Shown here piece after piece: positions 16,404 to 24,936 of a stretch of DNA of 64,000 nt (the stretch's first letter is position 1; the number at the start of each line of letters is the position of its first letter). The position numbers and the translations under genes are program-made. Under the pieces are notes generated by a model that was not told the DNA's origin, did not search any database, and saw only the letters and a list, made by a program, of their open reading frames with translations. The DNA is from JABDKJ01 sp964609215 (GTDB lineage: Bacteria; Bacteroidota; Bacteroidia; Flavobacteriales_D; JABDKJ01): positions 237,285 to 301,284 of the forward strand of contig CAZSQZ010000004.1 in assembly GCA_964609215.1 (NCBI GenBank). The letters are read 5' to 3'.

Positions 16404-17759
16404 TTGAAAGAAATAGATTGGTCATGGATATCTATTCCCAGAGGACTTTTGGGAATTGTTGTCATAATTGGAATAGCTTGGCTTTTCAGTTCAAATCGGA
16501 AAAATATTGATTGGGGCCTTGTTGGAAAAGGAATAATTTTTCAGATCATTTTAGCTGTATCTATTTTCTTGTTTCCACCTGTTTATTGGTTGTTTGATAT
16601 TGTTGCTCAGTTTTTTATAGAAGTACTGAACTTCACTGAAGAAGGTGCAAAATTTGTTTTTGGTGATTGGCCTAATGTTGTGGAAGTAAGCAAACTGAAT
16701 CCAGATGGAAAACAATTGCACGTTATTGGATATGTTTTTGCCTTTAAAGTCTTGCCAACTATTGTGTTTTTTGCTGCACTCTCTTCCCTACTCTATTATT
16801 TAGGTATACTCCAAAAAATAGTTTACGGTCTGGCTTGGCTAATGAGTAAAATCATGCATCTCTCAGGCGCAGAAAGTTTAGCTGCTGCCGCAAATGTCTT
16901 CATTGGTCAAACTGAGGCTCCGCTAATCGTAAAGCCTTATTTGGAAAAAATGACCAAATCGGAAATAATGTGCCTAATGACAGGTGGAATGGCAACCATT
17001 GCCGGTGGAGTTTTTGCTGCTTTTGTAGGTTTTTTGGGAGATGATTATGCCTTTCATTTACTCACAGCTTCTGTTATTTCAGCTCCTGCGGCAATTGTTA
17101 TGGCCAAGATATTATACCCAGAGGACAAAAGTTCTGAAATCAATACGAATTTGGATATAAGCAAAGAGAAGATTGGTTCAAATGTTCTGGATGCAATTGC
17201 AAATGGTACAACTGACGGAATAAAATTAGCGGTAAATGTGGGAGCAATGCTACTGGTGTTCATTGCAATGATTGCTATGGTTAACTATGGCCTTACAGAT
17301 ATGTTAGGATGCTGGACAGGTTTGAATCAATTAATAGGAGAAGCCAGCGGTGGAGTTTATAATCCGGAAATCTGTAAATGTGAGGGAGGCACCTTTCCGG
17401 GTTTAAGTTTAGAATATATTTTTGGGTTGTTGTTTGCTCCTTTTGCCTGGATACTAGGTGTCCCATCTTCAGATATTATGATTATCGGACAGTTGCTTGG
17501 CACAAAGACCATCATTAACGAATTTGTGGCCTTTGGCGCACTTAAAGATGTTCCTTTAGAATTTGAAAAATCGAAAATTATTGCCACTTATGCCCTTTGC
17601 GGTTTTGCTAATTTTTCTTCCATTGGTATTCAAATTGGCGGTATTGGTGCAATTGCACCAAGCCAAAGATCAACTCTTTCGGCTTTGGGAATAAAAGCAC
17701 TTATTGGAGGCACGCTTGCTTGTTTTGCTACTGCTGCTATTGCTGGGATGTTTTATTAA
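16404..17759 (+). CDS. nupC: Concentrative nucleoside transporter, NupC/CNT family
   Basis: 451 residues, inner-membrane ion-coupled nucleoside importer. It shows the CNT layout: N-terminal helices (RGLLGIVVIIGIAWLFSSN), the gate domain with GQTEAPLIVKPYL, and the C-terminal CGFANFSSIGIQIGGIG hallmark. A soluble insert with two cysteines (GVYNPEICKCEGG) lies between late helices. Translation must begin at TTG 16404-16406: an in-frame TAA ends at 16400 and no ATG lies near. The substrate class is secure, the coupling ion (H+ or Na+) is not. Confidence 0.92.
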   Translation: MKEIDWSWISIPRGLLGIVVIIGIAWLFSSNRKNIDWGLVGKGIIFQIILAVSIFLFPPVYWLFDIVAQFFIEVLNFTEEGAKFVFGDWPNVVEVSKLNPDGKQLHVIGYVFAFKVLPTIVFFAALSSLLYYLGILQKIVYGLAWLMSKIMHLSGAESLAAAANVFIGQTEAPLIVKPYLEKMTKSEIMCLMTGGMATIAGGVFAAFVGFLGDDYAFHLLTASVISAPAAIVMAKILYPEDKSSEINTNLDISKEKIGSNVLDAIANGTTDGIKLAVNVGAMLLVFIAMIAMVNYGLTDMLGCWTGLNQLIGEASGGVYNPEICKCEGGTFPGLSLEYIFGLLFAPFAWILGVPSSDIMIIGQLLGTKTIINEFVAFGALKDVPLEFEKSKIIATYALCGFANFSSIGIQIGGIGAIAPSQRSTLSALGIKALIGGTLACFATAAIAGMFY

Positions 17760-17808
17760 AATCTGCTAATACTTTTCAACACTACTAGCCCTTCTTCATT
17801 CATCTTTC

Positions 17809-17816
17809 TAACTTTG
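17809..17816 (+). promoter_or_regulatory. -7 element of the thyA-folA operon
   Basis: TAACTTTG is an exact TAnnTTTG match ending only 7 bases before the thyA ATG at 17824. Transcription would start at or very close to the A of the ATG, giving a leaderless or nearly leaderless mRNA. No clear TTG was seen at the -33 distance. Confidence 0.45.
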
Positions 17817-17823
17817 TATCAAT

Positions 17824-18618
17824 ATGCAAGCCTACTTAAACTTACTCCAACATATTCTAGATAATGGAACGCAAAAGCATGATCGAACAGGAACGGGAAC
17901 TATTTCCTGTTTTGGTTATCAAATGCGCTTTAATCTTCAAGAAGGGTTTCCAGTTTTAACCACCAAGAAATTACATCTCCGTTCCATTATTCACGAATTA
18001 CTATGGTTCTTGAATGGAGATACTAATGTAAAATACCTTCAAGATAATGGAGTGAAGATTTGGGATGAATGGGCAGATGAGAATGGTGATCTGGGCCCAG
18101 TATATGGCCATCAATGGAGATCATGGCCTGATAATAAAGGTGGAACTGTTGATCAGATAGTGAATCTGGTCGATATGATTAAGAACAATCCCGATTCAAG
18201 AAGATTAATTGTCTCCGCTTGGAATCCAGCAGATATTCCCAATATGGCGCTTCCTCCATGCCATTGTTTATTTCAATTTTACGTTGCGAATGGAAAGTTA
18301 AGTTGCCAATTGTATCAAAGAAGTGCAGACACGTTCTTAGGTGTTCCTTTTAACATTTCTTCCTATGCACTATTAACGATAATGATTGCTCAAGTTTGTA
18401 ATTTGGAGGTGGGAGAGTTTGTTCATTCATTTGGAGATGTTCATCTGTACAATAACCATATAGAACAAGCGAAATTACAGCTAACGAGAAGTCCAAAAGC
18501 CCTTCCCAAATTGATCATCAATCCGGAGGTTAAAGATTTATTCTCCTTCAAGTATGAGGACTTTCAATTAGTTGATTACAATCCAGAACCACATATTAAA
18601 GCCGCGGTTTCTGTATAA
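17824..18618 (+). CDS. thyA: Thymidylate synthase
   Basis: 264 residues, the exact length of the E. coli enzyme, with the catalytic C146 in LPPCHCLFQFYV, the phosphate-binding RTGTGT and RSADTFLGVPFNI, and the folate-binding C-terminus (HIKAAVSV). It methylates dUMP to dTMP with methylenetetrahydrofolate and releases dihydrofolate, which the next gene product reduces. The stop overlaps the folA start as TAATG. Confidence 0.98.
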   Translation: MQAYLNLLQHILDNGTQKHDRTGTGTISCFGYQMRFNLQEGFPVLTTKKLHLRSIIHELLWFLNGDTNVKYLQDNGVKIWDEWADENGDLGPVYGHQWRSWPDNKGGTVDQIVNLVDMIKNNPDSRRLIVSAWNPADIPNMALPPCHCLFQFYVANGKLSCQLYQRSADTFLGVPFNISSYALLTIMIAQVCNLEVGEFVHSFGDVHLYNNHIEQAKLQLTRSPKALPKLIINPEVKDLFSFKYEDFQLVDYNPEPHIKAAVSV

Positions 18619-19136
18619 TGAATGTAACCATCATTGCTGCGGTAGCCGAAAACAGAGCCATTGGAAAGGACAATGATTTAATTTGGCATTTACCCAGAGA
18701 TTTAAAATTTTTCAAGGAAACTACGGAAGGCCATTTTGTAATAATGGGTAGAAAAAATTATTATTCCATTCCAGAAAAATATCGGCCATTACCAAAAAGA
18801 AGAAACATCGTGGTCAGCCGAAGGACTGATTTACGTATAGATGGAATTGACCTATTTTCTTCCATAGAAAAGGCAATTGAATTTGGAAGAGAAAAAAAAC
18901 AAAAAGAAATTTTCATTATCGGTGGCGGTCAAGTATATGCCTATGCACTTGAAAATGATTTGGTTAACAAAATGTTGATTACCCATGTCTCAGGAGAATT
19001 TTCAGCGGATGTGTTTTTTCCAAAATTTGATTCTAATAATTGGGAAAGTGAATTGCTCCTAGATTATCAAAAAGATAATTCAAATCCTCTAGATTTCACC
19101 ATAGTTGAATACAAAAAGAAATCAGGCAACTCTTAA
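18618..19136 (+). CDS. folA: Dihydrofolate reductase
   Basis: 172 residues: MNVTIIAAVAENRAIGKDN, then the substrate-binding WHLPRDLKFFKETT, the VIMGRKNYYSIP loop and the NADPH-binding IFIIGGGQVYAYAL. It regenerates tetrahydrofolate from the dihydrofolate made by ThyA. Coupled to thyA by a one-base stop/start overlap. An AT-rich hairpin follows at 19155-19178. Confidence 0.97.
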   Translation: MNVTIIAAVAENRAIGKDNDLIWHLPRDLKFFKETTEGHFVIMGRKNYYSIPEKYRPLPKRRNIVVSRRTDLRIDGIDLFSSIEKAIEFGREKKQKEIFIIGGGQVYAYALENDLVNKMLITHVSGEFSADVFFPKFDSNNWESELLLDYQKDNSNPLDFTIVEYKKKSGNS

Positions 19137-19154
19137 TTCCAGACTTAATACTGC

Positions 19155-19178
19155 GAAAATTTAATCAGCGAAATTTTC
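19155..19178 (+). terminator. Weak hairpin after folA
   Basis: GAAAATTT (19155-19162) and AAATTTTC (19171-19178) are perfect complements with an 8-base loop, followed by TTATTTTG. It is AT-only in the inner stem, so it is a low-strength terminator candidate. Confidence 0.35.
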
Positions 19179-19218
19179 TTATTTTGAGCCTATAAGTCCT
19201 TTTTATTCCTTGAAAAAT

Positions 19219-21735
19219 ATGATGATCAATTTTAAATGCCCAAGCAAATCAACGCTTCTTATTTTTTCCTTACTACTTATTCAGAACAACTATTTTTCAC
19301 AAAACCAAGAGTGGAACAGCAGCCAAATTTTTCATGAAATATCCAAATTAAAAAACACAGGATCCATCTTATACTTAGCTGCTCATCCAGATGATGAAAA
19401 TACCAAACTAATATCCTGGCTCGCAAATGAAGCTAAGGTTAGAACTGCCTATTTATCATTAACTCGTGGTGATGGTGGGCAAAATTTAATTGGCACTGAA
19501 AAAGGGGCTTTACTCGGAGTATTAAGAACTCAGGAACTTTTAGAAGCAAGAAAAATTGATGGTGGAGAGCAATTTTTTACCAGAGCCGTGGATTTTGGAT
19601 ACTCTAAATCTGCCAATGAGAGTTTTGAAAAATGGGGTAAAAAGGAAATTCTTGCAGATGTGGTATTCGCCATTAGAAAATTTCAACCAGATATTATAAT
19701 CACGCGTTTTCCGCCCAGCAGAAAAGCTGGTCATGGTCATCATAAAGCTTCAGCAATTCTGGCAGAAGAAGCTTTTGAAGCAGCTGCCGATCCTTCTGCA
19801 TTTCCTTCTCAATTAGAGTTTGTGCAAGCCTGGCAAACAAAGACACTTTTACATAACAGTGGAACTTGGTTGATAAAGAATCTTGAAAAGCTTGCCAAGG
19901 AATCGAAGGATTATTTGAAAATTGACGTAGGAACCTATTCACCAATACTAGGTGAGAGTTTTAACACCATTGCCAGTAAGGCAAGAAGTCAACATAGATG
20001 CCAAGGTTTTGGAAGTATATTGGAAAGAGGTGAACATTTTGAATATTTAAAATACGTTGCAGGAGAAAAACCGGAAAAGGATATTTTTGAAAATCTGGAT
20101 CTTTCATGGAACGGACTTTATTCAAAAGCTGACATAGATGTTGAGATATCAAACGTTTTGAAAAATTTCAACTTTGAAGATCCTTCTCTTTCCATTCCTT
20201 CACTCATTGCATTATATGAATTCATTGATCAATTACCTGATCAAAGGGCAATCGTTAAGTACAAAAAAGAAAAGGTACTGGAGATAATTTCTGCATGCGC
20301 AGGTCTATGGATTGAAGCTTTAGCCTCAGAAGATTTTGCATGTAGATCAGAAAATGTAAATGTTAAAATCGAAGCCTTGCAAAGAAGTTCCTTTCCATTT
20401 ATACTGGAGTCGGTTTATTTCAATAGTAAGGATAGCCTATTAAACAAAAATTTAAGCAACAGGAAAAGATCCTTTCCCATTCAATTTGAAATAGGAAACA
20501 ATGCGTCCTATTCAAGTCCTTTTTGGTTAAATCAGAAATTCTCTAATAGATATGAGGTAGATAATCTGGTCATTAGAAATTTTCCAGAAAATGAGCATTT
20601 AAATAAAGTATGGTTTAACATAAAAATTGACTTAGAAGAAAAGTCATTCAACTTTAAAATAGCCAGAAATATTAAATATAAATGGGAAGACAAAGCAAAT
20701 GGTGAACAGTACGAAAACTTTAATGTCTATCCTGAACTGAGCATCTCGGCCATAGATAAAAATGTGTTATGCACAAATTCTGAAATAAAATCAGTGAGAG
20801 TGAAGATAACTGCTCTTAAAGATGGTCAACTAGGTATACTCAGTCCTAAATTGGATTCAGAATGGGTGATTTCGCCTCAATCAATTCCATTTGACTTAAA
20901 AGAAAAAGGGGATGAGGTCATTCTAAACTTTAAGGTTGAGCCTCCCAAAAAAAGTGAAGTCTCTACTCTTGGTTTTCAAGCTAAAACAGCCTCAGGCGCA
21001 TATACCAAAGAGTTATTTGAGATTAGCTATTCTCATATAACTAATCAAAGTGTTCTTCTGGACTCCAAAGTACAATTGGTTAATATTCAATTCCAAAAGA
21101 AGAAAAACACTATTGGATACATTCCTGGCTCCGGAGATGAAATTCCTACTGCCTTAGAAGCAATGGGCTATGAGGTAAGTTTGATTCCTAGTGAAGAAAT
21201 ATTGCTGAATGATTTATCTGGTTTTGAAACCATTATTGTTGGTATTCGTGCCTATAATACGCAAGATGCGCTAATAAGCGCAAATAAGAAGTTAATGCAA
21301 TATGTTAAGGGCGGAGGAAACCTGATAGTACAATATAACACCAATAGAAATCTAATAATCGACCAAATCGGCCCTTACCCCTTTAATCTATCTTCAAAAA
21401 GGGTTACGGATGAGAATTCAAGAATATCATACAATTCCGCAAATGAATTGCTCAATTATCCTAACCAAATAAGAGAAGAGGATTTTGAGAATTGGGTTCA
21501 GGAAAGAGGCCTCTACTTTGCAGATTCTTGGGATAATAGCTACTCTACACTCTTTGAAATGAGTGATAAGGGAGAAGAGGCTCTATCTGGAAGTGTCTTG
21601 TATTGCGACTATGGTAAGGGTACTTTTATTTACTCAGGAATCTCATTTTTCAGACAATTACCTGCTGGAATACCCGGTGCTTATAGATTGTTTGCTAATT
21701 TTATCGAATACAGACAAAACTCTTTTAAGAAATGA
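19219..21735 (+). CDS. Secreted PIG-L/LmbE-family deacetylase with C-terminal GATase1-like domain
   Basis: 838 residues from the ATG at 19219 (a TTG nine bases earlier is in frame but less likely). Signal peptide, then a PIG-L domain with the zinc motif AAHPDDE, LSLTRGDGGQN and the second metal site GHGHHKAS. The middle is beta-rich. The C-terminal region (IGYIPGSGDEIPTALEAMGYEV ... VGIRAYNT ... VKGGGNLIVQYNT) resembles a class-I amidotransferase/ThuA-like fold. It probably removes N-acyl groups from a sugar conjugate in the periplasm. The stop overlaps the TlpA-like start as ATGA, and a sodium symporter lies downstream. Confidence 0.85.
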   Translation: MMINFKCPSKSTLLIFSLLLIQNNYFSQNQEWNSSQIFHEISKLKNTGSILYLAAHPDDENTKLISWLANEAKVRTAYLSLTRGDGGQNLIGTEKGALLGVLRTQELLEARKIDGGEQFFTRAVDFGYSKSANESFEKWGKKEILADVVFAIRKFQPDIIITRFPPSRKAGHGHHKASAILAEEAFEAAADPSAFPSQLEFVQAWQTKTLLHNSGTWLIKNLEKLAKESKDYLKIDVGTYSPILGESFNTIASKARSQHRCQGFGSILERGEHFEYLKYVAGEKPEKDIFENLDLSWNGLYSKADIDVEISNVLKNFNFEDPSLSIPSLIALYEFIDQLPDQRAIVKYKKEKVLEIISACAGLWIEALASEDFACRSENVNVKIEALQRSSFPFILESVYFNSKDSLLNKNLSNRKRSFPIQFEIGNNASYSSPFWLNQKFSNRYEVDNLVIRNFPENEHLNKVWFNIKIDLEEKSFNFKIARNIKYKWEDKANGEQYENFNVYPELSISAIDKNVLCTNSEIKSVRVKITALKDGQLGILSPKLDSEWVISPQSIPFDLKEKGDEVILNFKVEPPKKSEVSTLGFQAKTASGAYTKELFEISYSHITNQSVLLDSKVQLVNIQFQKKKNTIGYIPGSGDEIPTALEAMGYEVSLIPSEEILLNDLSGFETIIVGIRAYNTQDALISANKKLMQYVKGGGNLIVQYNTNRNLIIDQIGPYPFNLSSKRVTDENSRISYNSANELLNYPNQIREEDFENWVQERGLYFADSWDNSYSTLFEMSDKGEEALSGSVLYCDYGKGTFIYSGISFFRQLPAGIPGAYRLFANFIEYRQNSFKK

Positions 21736-23096
21736 AAAAATTTAAATTACAATTCCTACTCTCATTATCTATCCTATTTCTTTTTTCTTGTAGTAAGCAG
21801 GCTCCAGAAACAACTGTTATTGCTTCAGGTGAAATATCAAACCCGGTAGCCGATATGGTTACCATATCAGCAGGTGATGAAACCTATACACTTGATTTAA
21901 GTGAGGATGGCACCTTTGCAGATACATTGGAAATAATGAATGAAGGTTATTACAATCTTAGTCATGGTCAAGAAGGAACCAGCATATATCTAATTCCTGG
22001 AAAAGCTATCAATATTAAGTTAGATTCTAAAGAATTTGATGAAAGTCTTGTATACTCAGGGCCAGGATCGAATGCCTCTACTTATTTGGCTGCAAAACAA
22101 CTTAGAAAAGAAGAGGAGCGCAGTAATTTTGATGTAAAAGCATTTTATTCTGCTGACGAAGCAGAGTTCATAAAAAGTGTGGATGAAAAGAATGCTGGAA
22201 ATATGGATTTTCTAGGTTCGTTCACGGATTTACCTCTTTCTTTTACAGCTAATGAAAAAGAAAATTTGAACTTCGAAAAGCTCATGAATTTATTTTCATA
22301 TCAACAAGCACATAGTTATTTTATGAATAAAACAGATTTTGAACCGAGTTCATCTGTTACATCTCAGTTTGAAAATGTTGATTTTGATAATGAAGAGAAT
22401 TTTATCAATTATGATAACTATAGAAATTTAAGCATGAACTACTACAGTAGTATGGCTTCAGAAGATGATATAGATGTAGTTGGAGACAAAATAAGTTCTT
22501 TAAAGAGCCCATCCATCAAAAAAGCTGTTCTAAGAAATATGTCTTACCAAATTTCTCCATCTAATGAGGATCTGAGTAAAGTGGTAGATATCATTTTGAG
22601 CAACGCTGACGATGAAGATTTTAAATCTGAAATTTCAGCAAAATACGAATCTATGAAGGCCTTAGCAAAGGGGCAACCTTCTCCTTCCTTTGAATATGCC
22701 AACATAAGTGGTGAAATGGTTTCATCGGAAAGCTTGAAAGGTAAATTGGTTTATGTTGATGTTTGGGCAACTTGGTGTGGTCCTTGCAAAAGAGAAATAC
22801 CTTACTTAAAAGAAGTTGAAGAGAAATACAAAGATAAAGGAGTAGAATTTGTGAGTATCTCTATAGATAAGCAAAAAGACAAACAAAAATGGATTGATTT
22901 TGTAAACGCAGAATCTTTGAAAGGTGTTCAGGTCATTGCGGATAATGACTGGAACTCTGACTTTGTTAAATCTTATTCTATTACAGGAATACCTCGTTTC
23001 TTGCTTATTGATGAGAATGGTAACATTCTAAATGCAGATGCTCCCAGACCATCAAATCCAGAACTCGTTGAACTTTTTGACGATAGTATTGGATGA
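21732..23096 (+). CDS. TlpA-like thioredoxin-fold lipoprotein
   Basis: 454 residues. Lipoprotein signal (LFLFSCSKQ), an N-terminal DUF4369-like beta domain (about 25-120), a helical middle, and a C-terminal AhpC/TSA-type thioredoxin domain (from about 312) with the redox motif WATWCGPCKREIPYL and the cis-Pro ITGIPRFLLID. It would reduce or isomerise disulfides, or deliver electrons, in the periplasm. It is translationally coupled to the PIG-L gene upstream and to a 37-residue ORF downstream, each by ATGA. Confidence 0.9.
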   Translation: MKKFKLQFLLSLSILFLFSCSKQAPETTVIASGEISNPVADMVTISAGDETYTLDLSEDGTFADTLEIMNEGYYNLSHGQEGTSIYLIPGKAINIKLDSKEFDESLVYSGPGSNASTYLAAKQLRKEEERSNFDVKAFYSADEAEFIKSVDEKNAGNMDFLGSFTDLPLSFTANEKENLNFEKLMNLFSYQQAHSYFMNKTDFEPSSSVTSQFENVDFDNEENFINYDNYRNLSMNYYSSMASEDDIDVVGDKISSLKSPSIKKAVLRNMSYQISPSNEDLSKVVDIILSNADDEDFKSEISAKYESMKALAKGQPSPSFEYANISGEMVSSESLKGKLVYVDVWATWCGPCKREIPYLKEVEEKYKDKGVEFVSISIDKQKDKQKWIDFVNAESLKGVQVIADNDWNSDFVKSYSITGIPRFLLIDENGNILNADAPRPSNPELVELFDDSIG

Positions 23097-23206
23097 AAAA
23101 TCTTAATGAACGAAAAGCAAACTGGGCCTATATTTATATAGGCCTTTTGCTTTATCAAATAGTTTTGATCTCTTTTCTTTACTATATCAGCATTAAACTA
23201 GCCTAA
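23093..23206 (+). CDS. Candidate 37-residue membrane microprotein, upstream partner of the sodium symporter
   Basis: An ATG overlapping the TlpA-like stop (ATGA at 23093-23096) opens a 37-codon frame whose TAA overlaps the symporter start (TAATG at 23204-23208). The product has a polar, basic head (MKNLNERKANWAY) and one hydrophobic span (IYIGLLLYQIVLISFLYY), ending IKLA, so a single membrane helix with the N-terminus inside is likely. Exact coupling at both ends argues that it is translated. Against it, an extended hairpin with A- and T-rich arms lies within it (23113-23151) and T-rich sequence easily encodes hydrophobic residues. No family recognised. Confidence 0.5.
   Translation: MKNLNERKANWAYIYIGLLLYQIVLISFLYYISIKLA
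23113..23151 (+). other. Extended hairpin inside the microprotein frame, terminator-like
   Basis: GGCCTATAT (23125-23133) pairs with ATATAGGCC (23136-23144), flanked by AAAGCAA and TTGCTTT arms that also pair across a small internal loop. The upstream A-rich and downstream T-rich arms look like an intrinsic terminator or attenuator between the TlpA-like and symporter genes. It could lower symporter expression relative to the upstream genes. Confidence 0.45.
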
Positions 23207-24936
23207 TGAATGAAATAGACTGGCTGGTTCTTTTAGGAACCTTGCTATTTATTGTCATTTACGGCATTTGGAAGTCCCGAAAAACAAAAAACATAGAAGA
23301 CTATCTTCTTGGAGGAAAGTCAATGAAGTGGTGGACCATTGGTTTAAGTATAATGGCCACCCAAGCTAGTGCAATAACTTTTCTTTCTACTCCAGGCAAG
23401 GCATTTGAAGATGGTATGGGATTCATTCAATTTTATTTTGCCATGCCCTTGGCAATGATTCTAATAGCAGCTTTTGTGCTTCCCCTTTATCATAAATTAA
23501 AGGTATATACTGCTTATGAATATTTAGAAAACCGCTTTGATCTAAAAACTCGTTGGCTTACATCTTTCCTATTTATGATTAACAGGGGGCTTTCAGTTGG
23601 CTTAACAATTTATGCACCCTCAATAATTCTCTCCACAATAATGTCCTGGGATCTTACCATGACTAATTTGTTTATGGGTAGTTTGGTAGTCCTCTACACC
23701 GTAACTGGAGGTGCAACAGCCGTTGGTCAAACCCATAAACTTCAAATGGGTATCATGATGGGAGGAATGATTGCTGCTCTTATTCTAATTTTTCAATTTC
23801 TATCTCCAAACATCTCGGCAGATGCAGCTATTGCACTGGCAGGAAAAATGGGGAAAATGGAAATTGTGGACACGGAATTCGACCCAAGTAACAGATACAA
23901 TCTATGGAGTGGGCTAATTGCTGGCCTTTTTCTTTTTCTTTCTTATTTCGGAACAGATCAATCTCAAGTGCAACGTTACCTTTCAGGAAAAGACATTAAG
24001 GAAATGCGCATTGGATTAATCTTTAATGGCATTTTCAAAATACCCATGCAACTACTCATACTCTTTGTAGGAGTAATGACTTTTGTTTTTTTTCAATTCA
24101 ATCAAGCCCCTGATTTCTTCAATAAATCTGAGCTGTCGAAAATCGAAAATTCCCAGAGCTATCAGAATATTAAAACTGAAAATGAAATTTTATTCGAGAA
24201 GAAGAAAGAAAAAATTTCAAGATTTAATACGGCTTATCAAAACAATAACCAATCACTTATTAATGCTAGTGTAATTGAGATAAACGATATAGAGGCTAAA
24301 TTAAATTCAAACAAGGAAAAAATTCGAAGCTTATTAAAATCTACCGATAAGAATGCTGAAACCAATGATGCGGATTATGTATTTATTTTCTTCATTCTAA
24401 ACTATTTACCTATTGGAATGGTCGGTTTACTGCTGGCGGTGATATTTTCTGGTGCTATGTCCAGTACTTCAGCTGAACTCAATGCACTTTCATCTGCAAC
24501 CATGATTGACGTCTATAAACGTAAAATAAGACCTAATGCCAGCCCGAAACACTATCTAAATCGCTCACGATTAATTACTCTGATTTGGGGAATAGTGGCA
24601 ATTGCTTTTGCTAATATGTTTAACCTTTTCGAGAATCTTATAGAATTAGTGAATATTATAGGCAGTCTTTTCTATGGAACCATTTTGGGAATTTTCCTTG
24701 TTGCTTTTTTTATTCCTTATGTAAAGAAAAATGCTATTTTCATTACAGGAATCATTGTAGAAATAGTTGTTCTTATTATGTACTTTTTAAGCAAAGATTC
24801 TTTTTGTCAAAGATGGTTTCAACACAACAAATTAATTGATATAGAATATCTCTGGTTTAACCTAATAGGCCCCATATTAGTGATAATTCTATCACTACTT
24901 ATTCAATTCATTATTAATCTTAGAAAACCTTCTTAG
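23206..24936 (+). CDS. Sodium:solute symporter (SSS family)
   Basis: 576 residues with about 13 hydrophobic spans. SSS hallmarks: MNEIDWLVLLGTLLFIVIYG, YLLGGKSMKWWTIGLSIMA followed by ATQASAITFLSTPG, the Na-site segment LFLSYFGTDQSQVQRYLSG, and AVIFSGAMSSTSAELNALSS. A hydrophilic, coiled-coil-like insertion of about 85 residues (roughly 300-385, rich in Lys, Glu and Asn) splits two late helices. It imports an unknown solute with sodium. The PIG-L deacetylase in the same operon suggests an acylated sugar product, as inference. The stop overlaps that of the convergent barrel gene. Confidence 0.9.
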   Translation: MNEIDWLVLLGTLLFIVIYGIWKSRKTKNIEDYLLGGKSMKWWTIGLSIMATQASAITFLSTPGKAFEDGMGFIQFYFAMPLAMILIAAFVLPLYHKLKVYTAYEYLENRFDLKTRWLTSFLFMINRGLSVGLTIYAPSIILSTIMSWDLTMTNLFMGSLVVLYTVTGGATAVGQTHKLQMGIMMGGMIAALILIFQFLSPNISADAAIALAGKMGKMEIVDTEFDPSNRYNLWSGLIAGLFLFLSYFGTDQSQVQRYLSGKDIKEMRIGLIFNGIFKIPMQLLILFVGVMTFVFFQFNQAPDFFNKSELSKIENSQSYQNIKTENEILFEKKKEKISRFNTAYQNNNQSLINASVIEINDIEAKLNSNKEKIRSLLKSTDKNAETNDADYVFIFFILNYLPIGMVGLLLAVIFSGAMSSTSAELNALSSATMIDVYKRKIRPNASPKHYLNRSRLITLIWGIVAIAFANMFNLFENLIELVNIIGSLFYGTILGIFLVAFFIPYVKKNAIFITGIIVEIVVLIMYFLSKDSFCQRWFQHNKLIDIEYLWFNLIGPILVIILSLLIQFIINLRKPS

